Position numbers and translations under genes: made by a program. This document shows positions 17,176-25,270 of a DNA stretch of 64,000 bases, piece by piece. Source of the stretch: Allobosea sp. LC85 (lineage in GTDB: Bacteria > Pseudomonadota > Alphaproteobacteria > Rhizobiales > Beijerinckiaceae); the NCBI RefSeq assembly GCF_000735605.1, contig NZ_JPKG01000004.1, positions 124,001-188,000 of the forward strand, given 5' to 3'. Each line of letters starts with the position of its first letter. Within the stretch, counting starts at the first letter, position 1. The notes beneath the pieces are model-generated. The model ran no database searches. It had not been told where the DNA came from and saw only the letters and a program-made list of their open reading frames with translations.

Positions 17176-19296
17176 TCAGGCCTCGATCATGTCGGCGAGA
17201 CGGGCTTTAGCCGCGTCAGGGCTCTGCTTGACGACTTCGATGCAACCATCCGAGCGGCAGGTCGCCGCGCAGCCGGCGGGCACGATGATCGTGGTTTCAT
17301 CCTCGACGATGACGCAAGGGCCTGCCACGACCCGGCCGATTGCGACCTCCGCGCGCTGGAACACGCCCGCCGTCACCCGGACACCGAGCGCGGGATCGAA
17401 GACCTCGCGTTGTGCGGTCGTCGTCAGCGGCGCCAGGGCGCCGAGCCCCTCGGCCCGCACCGGCACCGTCTTCGCCGTGCTCGCATTCACGGCCCAGACG
17501 GTGATCTCGATGTCCAACCCCTGCACGGTCCTTGAGAACAGCTTGGCGTATTCGGCCTCGAACAGGTCGCGATAGGCATCGATCGTCGGCGGGGCGCGAC
17601 TGACATCGATCGGGATTTCCCAGCCCTGGCCGACATAGCGCATGTAAACCTTGGTCTCGACACTGAGCGGCGCCTGCGCGTCGCAGGAGCGGACGAAGCT
17701 CGTGGCTTCGCTTTCGAGTTCGCAGAGCAGGTCGCGCACCAGCGACGCGTCGAAATCCGCCAGGCGCATATAGACGCTGCGCGTCGCCTCGAAGCTGAAC
17801 GGCGCCCGCAGGAAGCCGATGGCCGAGCCGACACCGGCCCCGGGCGGCACCAGCAGGCGCGCGATGCCGAGCTTTTCGCAGAGCCGCCCGGCATGGAGCG
17901 GCGCCGCGCCGCCAAAGGCGATCATCGTGTAGCCGGAAAGATCCTCGCCATTCTCGACCGCGTGGACGCGGGCGGCATTGGCCATGTTCTCGTCGACGAC
18001 CTCGACGATGCCGAAGGCGGCGGTCTCGCCGCTCATGCCGAGCCGATCGGCAATCGCAGCCGTCACGGCCGCGCGCGAGGCGGCTGCGTCCAGCGCCATG
18101 CTGCCGCCGGCGAAATTGGCGGGGTCGATCTTGCCGAGCAGGAGGTCCGCGTCCGTCACGGCGGGCCTCGTGCCGCCGCGACCATAGCAGGCGGGCCCCG
18201 GTTCCGAGCCGGCGCTCTCCGGGCCGACGCGGATCTGGCGCATCGAATCGACCTGGGCGAGCGAGCCGCCGCCGGCGCCGATCTCGACCATGTCGATCAC
18301 CGGGATCGAGATCGGCATGCCCGAGCCCTTCTTGAAGCGGTAGCTCCGCGCCACCTCGAAGACCCGGCTCGTCTTCGGTGTCTGGTTCTTGATCAGGCAG
18401 ATCTTGGCCGTCGTCCCGCCCATGTCGAAGGAGAGAACCCGGTCGAGGCCGAAGCGCGCGGCGACATCGGCGGCATAGATCGCTCCGCCGGCCGGCCCGG
18501 ATTCGACCAGGCGAACCGGGAACTCCGCCGCGCCTTCGAGCGACATGATGCCGCCGCCGGAATGCATCAGGAAGATCGGGCAGTCCGCGCCTTCGCCAGC
18601 CAGTTTCGCGGCGAGACTGGCGAGATAGCGCTTCATCATCGGTTTGACATAGGCATTCGCCACCACCGTGTTGAAGCGCTCGTATTCGCGCATCTGCGGC
18701 GACACTTCCGACGAGATCGAGACCGCGAGACCCGGCATCCGCTCCAGCAGCACCTCGCGGACCAGGCGCTCATGGCCGGGGTCGAGATAGGAATGGATCA
18801 GCCCGACGGCGACGCTCTCATAGCCGGCCTGCGCGATCTCCTCGGCCAGCGCCACGATATCCTCGCGCCGGAGCGGGATCAGCGTCTTGCCGCTGGCACC
18901 GACGCGCTCGCGCAGCGTGTAGCGCCGGTTGCGCGGCAGCAGGGGCTGGGGCAGCGTCAGATTGAGGTCGTATTGTTCGAACCGGCTCTCGGTCCGCATC
19001 TCGATCACGTCGCGAAAGCCTTCCGTCGTGATGAGCGCCGTCTTCGCGCCGCGGCGTTCGATCAGGGCGTTGGTCGCGAGCGTCGTGCCGTGGATGATCC
19101 GACCGATCGCAGCCGGCGTCACGCCTGCCTTGACGCAGACGCGGTGCATGCCCTCGATGATGGCGCGTTCGGGCGCGTCATAGGTCGTCAGCACCTTGGC
19201 GGAGAAACTCTCTCCGCCGATCTCCAGCACGACATCGGTGAAAGTGCCGCCGATATCGGCGCCGAGATTGCCCTGGGGGGATGCAGTGCCGCTCAC
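17176..19296 (-). CDS. hyuA: Hydantoinase A/oxoprolinase family subunit (ATP-binding)
   Basis: A 706-residue HyuA-type subunit with the ASKHA-like phosphate motif LGADIGGTFTDVVLE at its N terminus, GTTLATNALIERRGAKTALI near residue 70, the FDMGGTTAKICLI segment near residue 293, and AFGGAAPLHAGRLCEKLGI near residue 463. The GTG at 19296 was preferred to the GTG at 19305 because AAGGTGG sits about 6 bp before it. It pairs with hyuB downstream. A LysR gene reads divergently from 19465 and probably controls both. Whether the substrate is hydantoin, oxoproline or another cyclic amide cannot be told. Confidence 0.9.
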   Translation of the reverse strand: MSGTASPQGNLGADIGGTFTDVVLEIGGESFSAKVLTTYDAPERAIIEGMHRVCVKAGVTPAAIGRIIHGTTLATNALIERRGAKTALITTEGFRDVIEMRTESRFEQYDLNLTLPQPLLPRNRRYTLRERVGASGKTLIPLRREDIVALAEEIAQAGYESVAVGLIHSYLDPGHERLVREVLLERMPGLAVSISSEVSPQMREYERFNTVVANAYVKPMMKRYLASLAAKLAGEGADCPIFLMHSGGGIMSLEGAAEFPVRLVESGPAGGAIYAADVAARFGLDRVLSFDMGGTTAKICLIKNQTPKTSRVFEVARSYRFKKGSGMPISIPVIDMVEIGAGGGSLAQVDSMRQIRVGPESAGSEPGPACYGRGGTRPAVTDADLLLGKIDPANFAGGSMALDAAASRAAVTAAIADRLGMSGETAAFGIVEVVDENMANAARVHAVENGEDLSGYTMIAFGGAAPLHAGRLCEKLGIARLLVPPGAGVGSAIGFLRAPFSFEATRSVYMRLADFDASLVRDLLCELESEATSFVRSCDAQAPLSVETKVYMRYVGQGWEIPIDVSRAPPTIDAYRDLFEAEYAKLFSRTVQGLDIEITVWAVNASTAKTVPVRAEGLGALAPLTTTAQREVFDPALGVRVTAGVFQRAEVAIGRVVAGPCVIVEDETTIIVPAGCAATCRSDGCIEVVKQSPDAAKARLADMIEA

Positions 19297-19379
19297 GGAA
19301 ACCACCTTTCAGTGCAGGGAGACGCCCGATGCTACCGGGAGAGCCGAACCTGCAAAAACATGGCCGCGATCGATGATCA

Positions 19380-19430
19380 GGTCTAATTATTTGATTGTCT
19401 CCATAGAATAGAAAATAGTGATCCTCTGCC
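19380..19430. promoter_or_regulatory. AT-rich divergent promoter region between hyuA and its LysR regulator
   Basis: The 168-bp space 19297-19464 contains a distinctly AT-rich stretch at about 19380-19425 with repeated ATAGAATAGAAAATAG-type sequence. It lies between two divergent starts, where LysR-type T-N11-A sites and both promoters are expected. No single site could be fixed. Confidence 0.35.
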
Positions 19431-19464
19431 TCTCTCCGGGGCGGCGCGCGGAGCGGGACTTTCG

Positions 19465-20364
19465 ATGCAGATCACGCTCAAGCAGATCGAAACCTTCGTC
19501 CGCCTGGCCTCGCTCAAAAATTTCCGTCGCGTCGCCGAACAGATGAACACGACGCAGCCGAATATTTCGGCGCGCATTGCGGCGCTCGAAACGGTCCTGA
19601 ACCTGCGCCTGTTCGAACGCGATGCCGGATCGGTCGTGCTGACGGACCAAGGCAAGAGCGTGCTGCCGCTCGCCGCACGCGCGCTCGAGGCGACCGAGGC
19701 GCTGCTCCAGGCGGGGGATATGACGAGCCGGCAATCCATCCTGAAGCTCGGCGTCGCGGAAACCGTGGCCCAGACCTGGCTGCATCGCTTCCTGCGCGAG
19801 ATGGCCGTGCGTTTTCCCGAGGTCGTGGTCGAACTCAGCGTCGACCTGACCTTCAATCTCCAGCGCAATCTGATCGACGGCTCGCTCGACATCGCCTTTC
19901 TCAACGGACCGATCTCGGACCTCTCGGTCGCCAATCTGCCGCTGGGAACGGTGGCGCTGCCCTGGGTCGCCGCACCCCGCTTCGCCGCAGCCTTGCCGGA
20001 TCCTGCCGGGGCCGATGATCTCGCCCGGTTTCCCATTCTGACCCATGCCAGGAACACGCGCCCCTATGCGGAGGTCGTCGACTATTTCAAGCGCAACAGC
20101 AGCCGGCTCAGCCGCCCGGTCTCGTCGAGCAATCTGGCGGCCTGCCTGAACATGACGCTGGACGGACTGGGCATTGCGACCCTACCGTCGCCGCTGGTGG
20201 AGCGCTTCGTCGAATCCGGCGAGCTCGTCGCCCTCAACTGCGATTGGGTGCCGACCCCGATGAGTTTCACCGCCTCCTATGTGACGATGCCGGCGCGGCC
20301 GATCGTCGAGGCGGCGGCGATGCTCGCCGTCGAGGTCGCCGACTGGAAGCCGAACGCGGCCTGA
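19465..20364 (+). CDS. LysR-family transcriptional regulator, divergent from hyuAB
   Basis: A 299-residue LysR regulator. The N-terminal HTH is clear (LKQIETFVRLASLKNFRRVA, NTTQPNISARIAALETVLNL) and is followed by the periplasmic-binding-like effector domain (LKLGVAETVAQTWLHRFLRE near residue 93). The divergent arrangement with hyuAB makes it the probable regulator of that operon. The effector may be the cyclic amide or its product. Confidence 0.9.
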   Translation: MQITLKQIETFVRLASLKNFRRVAEQMNTTQPNISARIAALETVLNLRLFERDAGSVVLTDQGKSVLPLAARALEATEALLQAGDMTSRQSILKLGVAETVAQTWLHRFLREMAVRFPEVVVELSVDLTFNLQRNLIDGSLDIAFLNGPISDLSVANLPLGTVALPWVAAPRFAAALPDPAGADDLARFPILTHARNTRPYAEVVDYFKRNSSRLSRPVSSSNLAACLNMTLDGLGIATLPSPLVERFVESGELVALNCDWVPTPMSFTASYVTMPARPIVEAAAMLAVEVADWKPNAA

Positions 20365-20398
20365 CGCGGGCCGGCGCGCCGGCTTGCGATGGCGATCG

Positions 20399-21061
20399 TC
20401 AACTGATCAGCACGTCGCGGAGGAGGCTGGCAGCCAGCGTCAGCATCATCGCGCCGATGCCGAGGTCGAGAACGCGCCAGGACGCGGGCCGGGACAGGAG
20501 CGGGGCAAGGAAACGCGCGCCGAAGCCGAGCGAGGCGAACCAGGCAAGGCTGGCAAGCGCCGCGCCGGCCATGAACGGAGGCGGCTCGACCGGCGGAAGG
20601 CTCGTCCCGACGGCGCCCATCAGCATGACCGTGTCGATATAGACGTGAGGGTTGAGGAAGGTGAAGGCGGCAGTGCCGGCAAGCGCGGCGCTGAGCGTCA
20701 TGCCCGCCTGCTGCTCGACGACGAGGACGGAAGGATTGGCGGCCCGCCGCAGCGCCGAGACCCCGTACCAGCCGAGGAAGGCCGCACCACCCAGGCTGAG
20801 ACCAAGCGACAGGCCTGGAACGAGCGCGAGCGCGCCGCCGAGGCCGCTGACGCCCGCCACGATCAGCGAGGCGTCGGCCGCAGCGCAGAACAGGACGATC
20901 GGCCAGACATGCTGCCGTTTGAGACCCTGGCGCAGGACGAACATGTTCTGGGCGCCGATGGCCATGATCAGGCCGGCGGACAGGGCAAAACCCTTGGTGA
21001 AGGCGGGCAAGAGAGAGGGCAAGAGAGAGGGCAAGAGAGAGGAGATGAGAGAGCTGGTCAT
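20399..21061 (-). CDS. LysE/ArgO-family amino-acid exporter
   Basis: A 220-residue, roughly six-helix inner-membrane exporter for basic amino acids. The signature GLIMAIGAQNMFVLRQGLKR lies near residue 30, and FTFLNPHVYIDTVMLMGAVG near residue 133 matches the LysE/ArgO family. The N terminus is extended by a leucine-proline repeat (SLLPSLLPSLLP) coded by 12-bp tandem repeats; typical family members start shortly before the GLI..GAQN segment. The ArgP/LysG-type regulator reads divergently from 21131, the classic LysE-LysG layout. Confidence 0.92.
   Translation of the reverse strand: MTSSLISSLLPSLLPSLLPAFTKGFALSAGLIMAIGAQNMFVLRQGLKRQHVWPIVLFCAAADASLIVAGVSGLGGALALVPGLSLGLSLGGAAFLGWYGVSALRRAANPSVLVVEQQAGMTLSAALAGTAAFTFLNPHVYIDTVMLMGAVGTSLPPVEPPPFMAGAALASLAWFASLGFGARFLAPLLSRPASWRVLDLGIGAMMLTLAASLLRDVLIS
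21005..21052. repeat. 12-bp tandem repeat in the 5' end of the lysE-like gene
   Basis: GGGCAAGAGAGA occurs three times in exact tandem (21005-21040) with a degenerate fourth unit (GGAGATGAGAGA, 21041-21052). On the coding strand it gives a repeated S-L-L-P. Unit changes keep the frame, so copy number would alter the N-terminal length rather than switch the gene off. Confidence 0.85.
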
Positions 21062-21095
21062 GCCGGCCTTGATGGGCGCGGCCGTCGATGTAGTC

Positions 21096-21130
21096 TAGCT
21101 AAACAATCTAATCGTGAATTAGGTGAGCTA
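21096..21130. promoter_or_regulatory. Nested dyad between the exporter and ArgP-like regulator genes
   Basis: An inner dyad CTAAT-CGTGA-ATTAG (21108-21122) is enclosed by TAGCT (21096-21100) and AGCTA (21126-21130) in the short divergent intergenic space. It is the most likely binding site for the LysR-type regulator that starts at 21131. It overlaps that gene's own ribosome-binding region, suggesting autoregulation. Confidence 0.5.
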
Positions 21131-22039
21131 ATGCTGGACTATGCGTCCCTGGCGGCCGTCGCCGCGGTTGCTCGCGAGGGCAGTTTCGAGAAGGCCGCCA
21201 TGGCGCTCGGTGTCACGCCATCGGCTGTGTCCCAGCGCGTGAAGGGGCTCGAAGAACGGCTCGGCGCGATCCTGCTGACGCGGGGCGCTCCCTGCCGCCC
21301 GACCGGGATCGGCGCCAAGCTCTGCGCCCATGTCGAGCAGGTTCGGCTGCTCGAAGGCGAAGTGGTCCATGATCTCCCCGGATTGGCCGCTGAGCGGCCT
21401 GGCGCGACCACGGTCAGGGTCGCGGTCAATGCCGACAGCGTCAGCACCTGGTTTCCCCGGGCGGCGGCACAGTTCGCGGCCGAGACCGGTGCGATGCTCG
21501 ACCTCGTCATGGAAGACGAGGCCCATACGGCCGAGCGGCTGCGCACGGGAGAGGTCCTGGCGGCGGTGACGGCCGATCCCGCGCCTGTACCCGGATGCAA
21601 GATCTACTCGCTCGGGGCCATCGATTATGTGGCCACAGCCAGCCCCGGCTTCATGCACCAGTCCTTTCCCGACGGCGTCGATGCTGCGAGCCTGCAGGGG
21701 GCGCCGATGCTGCGCTTCGACCGTCGCGACGAATTGCAGGCGCGCTGGGCGCGGGAGGCCTGGAAGACGCCGATTTCGCCCCCGGTCCATTGGACCCCGT
21801 CGACCCAGGGCATGCTGGACATGACGCTCGCCGGACTGGGCTGGTCGATGACGCCGCTCACGCTGGCGACGCCGCACCTGGTCGCCGGCCGCCTCGTGGA
21901 ATTGCCGCCGCATCGGTCGATCTCCGTCGCGCTCTACTGGCAGCGCACCCGGCTGGCGGCCCGGTTGCTCGACCGGCTGACGGATTGCGTCCGATCGATC
22001 AGCGCACGCGAGCTGGCCACGGCCGGCAACAAGAGGTGA
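21131..22039 (+). CDS. ArgP/LysG-type LysR transcriptional regulator
   Basis: A 302-residue LysR protein of the ArgP (IciA)/LysG subgroup. The HTH is at the N terminus (MLDYASLAAVAAVAREGSFE, LGVTPSAVSQRVKGLEERLG). VNADSVSTWFPRA near residue 100 is the diagnostic start of the effector domain in ArgP-like proteins. ATG 21131 is preceded by AGGTGAG; the much longer open frame upstream is not coding. It is expected to activate the divergent exporter when basic amino acids accumulate. Confidence 0.9.
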   Translation: MLDYASLAAVAAVAREGSFEKAAMALGVTPSAVSQRVKGLEERLGAILLTRGAPCRPTGIGAKLCAHVEQVRLLEGEVVHDLPGLAAERPGATTVRVAVNADSVSTWFPRAAAQFAAETGAMLDLVMEDEAHTAERLRTGEVLAAVTADPAPVPGCKIYSLGAIDYVATASPGFMHQSFPDGVDAASLQGAPMLRFDRRDELQARWAREAWKTPISPPVHWTPSTQGMLDMTLAGLGWSMTPLTLATPHLVAGRLVELPPHRSISVALYWQRTRLAARLLDRLTDCVRSISARELATAGNKR

Positions 22040-22089
22040 GGGCCGGGGCGGGCTCCTCCGGCCATATGGAGCCGGACCATGCCGATCGT

Positions 22090-22797
22090 TCAGGCGTTCG
22101 CGATCCAGCCGCGCCAGGTGAAGGCCGCGTAGAACAGGCTGGCGTTGCCAAAGCCGCCGGCCCGCAGGATCGCCTCGTCCTGCTCGGGGCTGAAGCTCTG
22201 CAGGCTGGTCGCGACCGCCGCGCGGGCGCGATGCACCTGTTCGGGATCGGCGCCGGATGCGATCGGGTAGGCCGCATAGCGATCGAGCCAGGTCTCGCGC
22301 TCGTCGACGCCCTGGGGGAAGCTCGCATGCGCGGCGACGAAGGGCGCGCCGGGGCGAAGCCGGGCGTGGATCTCGCGCACCGTCCGCTCGCGTTCGGGCG
22401 CGGAGAGGAAATGCAGCGTCAGCAGGCAGGTCGCCGCGTCAAAGGGCCCGGCGGGCGCATCGTCGATATAGCCTTCGACCAGCGTGACCCTGTCCATGAG
22501 CGGCCCAAGCGTGCGTTCCGCGAGGCGCAGCATTTCCGCCGCCGGATCGACGCCGACGAAGCTCCAGCGCGGATGCGCCTTGGCGAGCGCAAGGATCTCG
22601 CTGCCGCCGCCGGCCCCGAGCACGAGCACTCTTGCGTCTTTGGGAGCGCCTTCGGCGAGGAGCAGGCCGGTCATCCGGTGCAGCGCGTCGAGGCCGGGCA
22701 CGAAGCGCCGCGGGCCCTCGGCATAGCGCGAGACCGCTTCGGGATCGGAAAAACTCTTCAGCAGGGGCTCGTCGCGAGCCGCGATCTCAGTCGACAC
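22090..22797 (-). CDS. Class I SAM-dependent methyltransferase
   Basis: A 235-residue methyltransferase with the SAM-binding motif [21 protein letters not shown] near residue 57, the acidic loop [10 protein letters not shown] near residue 80, and motif post-[11 protein letters not shown] near residue 117. The N terminus ([20 protein letters not shown]) resembles small-molecule methyltransferases of the UbiE-like fold. The GTG start overlaps the end of the Rrf2 gene by 11 bp, so the pair is co-transcribed. The substrate is unknown. Confidence 0.85.
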   Translation of the reverse strand: MSTEIAARDEPLLKSFSDPEAVSRYAEGPRRFVPGLDALHRMTGLLLAEGAPKDARVLVLGAGGGSEILALAKAHPRWSFVGVDPAAEMLRLAERTLGPLMDRVTLVEGYIDDAPAGPFDAATCLLTLHFLSAPERERTVREIHARLRPGAPFVAAHASFPQGVDERETWLDRYAAYPIASGADPEQVHRARAAVATSLQSFSPEQDEAILRAGGFGNASLFYAAFTWRGWIANA

Positions 22798-23251
22798 AGG
22801 TGGGTTCTCCCGGCTGGATCGGCGCGCGCCGCGCCAGGCGTTCGCGGAAATCCGCGCTCAAGGCCGCCAGCGTGACGGTCTCGAAGGAGGCCAGCAGCAG
22901 CGTCTGCGCCTCGCGCAGGCTGCCATCGAGCGCCGCATTGACCGCCTGCTCGACGACGCAGCCGGGCGCCTCGCTGCGATGGCCGATGGCGAAGAGGGCG
23001 GGCGAGCCGATGCCGTCATAGATGTCGCGCAAGGTGATATCGGCGAGGTCGCGGGCGAGGGTCCAGCCGCCGCCATGGCCCTTCTCGGAGCGGACATAGC
23101 CCTGATCGCGCAGGCCCGACATGATCCGACGGATCACCACGGGATTTGTCCGCATCATCCGCGCCAGCGCCTCCGAGGTCACCGGGCTGTTCTGGTCCGC
23201 CATGTGCAGCAGCACGTGCAGCACCCCGGACAAACGACTGTCGCGATTCAT
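22787..23251 (-). CDS. Rrf2-family transcriptional regulator (YwnA-like)
   Basis: A 154-residue Rrf2 regulator with the winged helix seen in [40 protein letters not shown] and [20 protein letters not shown]. The three-cysteine cluster of Fe-S Rrf2 proteins such as IscR is not present; only isolated Cys residues occur (near residue 97 and at the C terminus). It is therefore probably a YwnA-type member. ATG 23251 has GGAG 5 bp upstream. It leads the methyltransferase gene. Confidence 0.85.
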   Translation of the reverse strand: MNRDSRLSGVLHVLLHMADQNSPVTSEALARMMRTNPVVIRRIMSGLRDQGYVRSEKGHGGGWTLARDLADITLRDIYDGIGSPALFAIGHRSEAPGCVVEQAVNAALDGSLREAQTLLLASFETVTLAALSADFRERLARRAPIQPGEPTCVD

Positions 23252-23587
23252 GTAACTCCATATGTTGCATGATATGGGTGGCGTCAAGAGCCGCCGGGTG
23301 GTTGCAGCGTTGGCCCGCTGCGAGCAGCGCCATGGCGGTGGAGATAGCGACGACGGAGCGCTGCTGGGGGAAATAGGGCGTCAGGTGCGGCATCGTGGCC
23401 GGGCATGGCGCTGGCCGGGCGCTGCAGAAGGGCGTAAGGCAATCGGGCCGCTCGCTCCTGGCCTGCTTGGTCAGACCTGCGGCATCCAAGGTCGAGCTCC
23501 TCGATGAGCTCCCGACGGAAGGCGGCTCCGCAGTGATGCGGGGCCGTTTTCGTTACAGCTCAGGGCGGGCTGACGTGCCGGTCGCGG
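23252..23587. other. 336-bp gap with a dyad close to the Rrf2 start
   Basis: A CATAT-N8-ATATG dyad lies around 23259-23276, directly upstream of the Rrf2 ribosome site, and is a candidate autoregulatory operator. The remaining sequence to 23587 contains no gene that I can support. Confidence 0.4.
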
Positions 23588-23977
23588 TCAAGCTTCTCGC
23601 ACGTGCTGATAGCCGGCGGCTTTCGCGGTTGTGACGAACCTGCGATCGAAGCTCGCGAAACCCTCGCAATGGGCAGATGTGCAGAGATGCAAGGCATCGG
23701 CGAAATCCATGCCGCGCTCAGCCAGATCCAGGGCGGCAGCGACCACCGAGCCGTCTTCGATCGTCACTGAGGGAAGACCCGCAAATGCTCTCAAGGCCCG
23801 CCTGACATCGGCCGGATCATGCTCATACGCACTGCGCAGCACCCATTCGACCTCGAGCATCACCGTCTTCGCGACGAAGACCGGCTGTCCGTCGATCAGA
23901 ACGCGAGCGCGCTGTGATTGCTGGGGATGGTCGCCCGTCAGGTAGCGAACGATGAGATTGGTATCAATCGCGAGCAT
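23588..23977 (-). CDS. vapC: PIN-domain toxin, VapC family
   Basis: A 129-residue PIN-domain ribonuclease, the toxin of a type II toxin-antitoxin pair. The acidic active-site residues are visible: MLAIDTNLIVRYL (first Asp), VMLEVEWVL (Glu near residue 43), MDFADALHL (Asp near residue 93) and ASFDRRFV (last Asp near residue 111). It overlaps the antitoxin gene by 14 bp, so synthesis is coupled. Such toxins cleave specific RNAs; the target here is unknown. Confidence 0.9.
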   Translation of the reverse strand: MLAIDTNLIVRYLTGDHPQQSQRARVLIDGQPVFVAKTVMLEVEWVLRSAYEHDPADVRRALRAFAGLPSVTIEDGSVVAAALDLAERGMDFADALHLCTSAHCEGFASFDRRFVTTAKAAGYQHVREA

Positions 23978-24239
23978 GCCGGCGCTTCGCCTCAGCCAGA
24001 ACGCTCGCCGTCATCTCGTCCAGCGTCTTCGGCCTGCCGACAGCAGGGAGAACGCCAAAGACGTCCTGGGGCTGGGTTTCCGCAAAGGCGGGAGCTGGCT
24101 TCAGCAGCACGCCTTCCGCTGTCTCTTCGACGATGAGCCGCGTTCCGGCCCCCCATTCGCGCCGCTGGCGAATGGAGCTGGGCAGAATGACCTGCCCCTT
24201 CGTGGAGACCGTCGTGATCAGCTTCGGCGCGCTTGCCAT
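23964..24239 (-). CDS. vapB: AbrB/MazE-type antitoxin of the VapC pair
   Basis: A 91-residue antitoxin with an N-terminal swapped-hairpin AbrB domain (TTVSTKGQVILPSSIRQRRE, GTRLIVEETAEGVLLKP) and a C-terminal tail (GRPKTLDEMTASVLAEAKRR) that should wrap the toxin. ATG 24239 was chosen because the AbrB domain begins right after it; the ribosome site is weak. A GTAAG-ACGATT-GTAAG direct repeat at about 24257-24272 upstream may be its operator. Confidence 0.87.
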   Translation of the reverse strand: MASAPKLITTVSTKGQVILPSSIRQRREWGAGTRLIVEETAEGVLLKPAPAFAETQPQDVFGVLPAVGRPKTLDEMTASVLAEAKRRHARD

Positions 24240-24433
24240 GGTGCCCAATGCCGTGGGTAAGACGATTGTAAGATAGCGCTGCCTGAGCTGGCCTTCAAGC
24301 CGGATCGAGCTGCGATCGGATCCGGCGTCCATAAACCGCGCCCGCCTCGTGAGCGCGACGCAGCTTTTCGGGATCCGCACTGGGCGCGATCGGGCAGGGG
24401 CTTTCGGTCCGCCGGATCAGCCCCTTGCGAGCC

Positions 24434-24913
24434 TCAGCCGCGCCTTGCCGCCTCGATCGCGGCGACATCGATCTTCGTCATGTCCATCATTGCGGTGAAG
24501 GCGCGCTTCGCCTCTTCGCCGCCGGCCGCCATCGCCTCGGTCAGCACACGCGGCGTGATCTGCCAGGAGATGCCCCATTTGTCGCGACACCAGCCGCAGG
24601 CGCTTTCCTCGCCGCCATTGCCGACGATCGCGTTCCAGTAGCGGTCGGTCTCCTGCTGATCGTCGGTCGCGATCTGGAACGAGAAGGCTTCGTTATGCTT
24701 GAACGTGGGCCCGCCATTCAGGCCGAGGCAGGGGATGCCGGCGACGGTGAAGTCGACCGTCAGCACGTCGCCCGCCTTGCCGGACGGGTAGTCGGTGGGA
24801 GCATGGTGGATGGCTCCCATCACGCTGTTCGGAAAAGTCTCGGTGTAGAAGCGGGCGGCGGCCTCGGCATCCTTGTCGTACCAAAGGCAGATCGTGTTCT
24901 TGGCAATTGTCAC
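24434..24913 (-). CDS. VOC-superfamily protein (PhnB-like / 3-dmu-9_3-mt domain)
   Basis: A 159-residue protein of the vicinal-oxygen-chelate fold, often annotated as PhnB-like. Seen are NTICLWYDKDAEAAARFYTE at the N terminus, GLNGGPTFKHNEAFSFQIAT near residue 64, and CGWCRDKWGISWQITPRVL near residue 106, all standard for this domain. It is a single-domain stand-alone gene. The family has no settled activity; the historical methyltransferase name should not be taken as function. Confidence 0.85.
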   Translation of the reverse strand: MTIAKNTICLWYDKDAEAAARFYTETFPNSVMGAIHHAPTDYPSGKAGDVLTVDFTVAGIPCLGLNGGPTFKHNEAFSFQIATDDQQETDRYWNAIVGNGGEESACGWCRDKWGISWQITPRVLTEAMAAGGEEAKRAFTAMMDMTKIDVAAIEAARRG

Positions 24914-25270
24914 GGCTTGTCCTTTCGCTCTTGAAGCCCATTCCGGCCTGGTTTCTCACGCGCGCCTGGTTTCTCCCGCGCGCGAAGGCGATCCCGCGCC
25001 GAAGGCGGTTCACGGTCAGCCCCGACAGTGCCCCACGACCATAGAATGCGCTCGCATCATCCGACGTTCCGTCAGCACGGCAGGAAAGGTTATAGCGGCA
25101 TCGGGGCTGCCGGTCTCAAGACCCGATCCCGTAGTGACCGAAATCGGAGTGACGCTCCGCTTCGGGGCGGGATCAGCCTCGGCTTCGGCCGATCAGCAAT
25201 GTCTGGCTTCGGGCGGCGGCGCTTCTCCAGCGACGAAATCGCTGCTCAAGCAAGGAGATGGGCGGGGCCG
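24914..25270. other. 357-bp gap, nothing recognised
   Basis: No gene, known repeat or clear terminator was identified between the VOC gene and the amidohydrolase stop. It contains only short local GC-rich self-complementarities. Confidence 0.4.
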
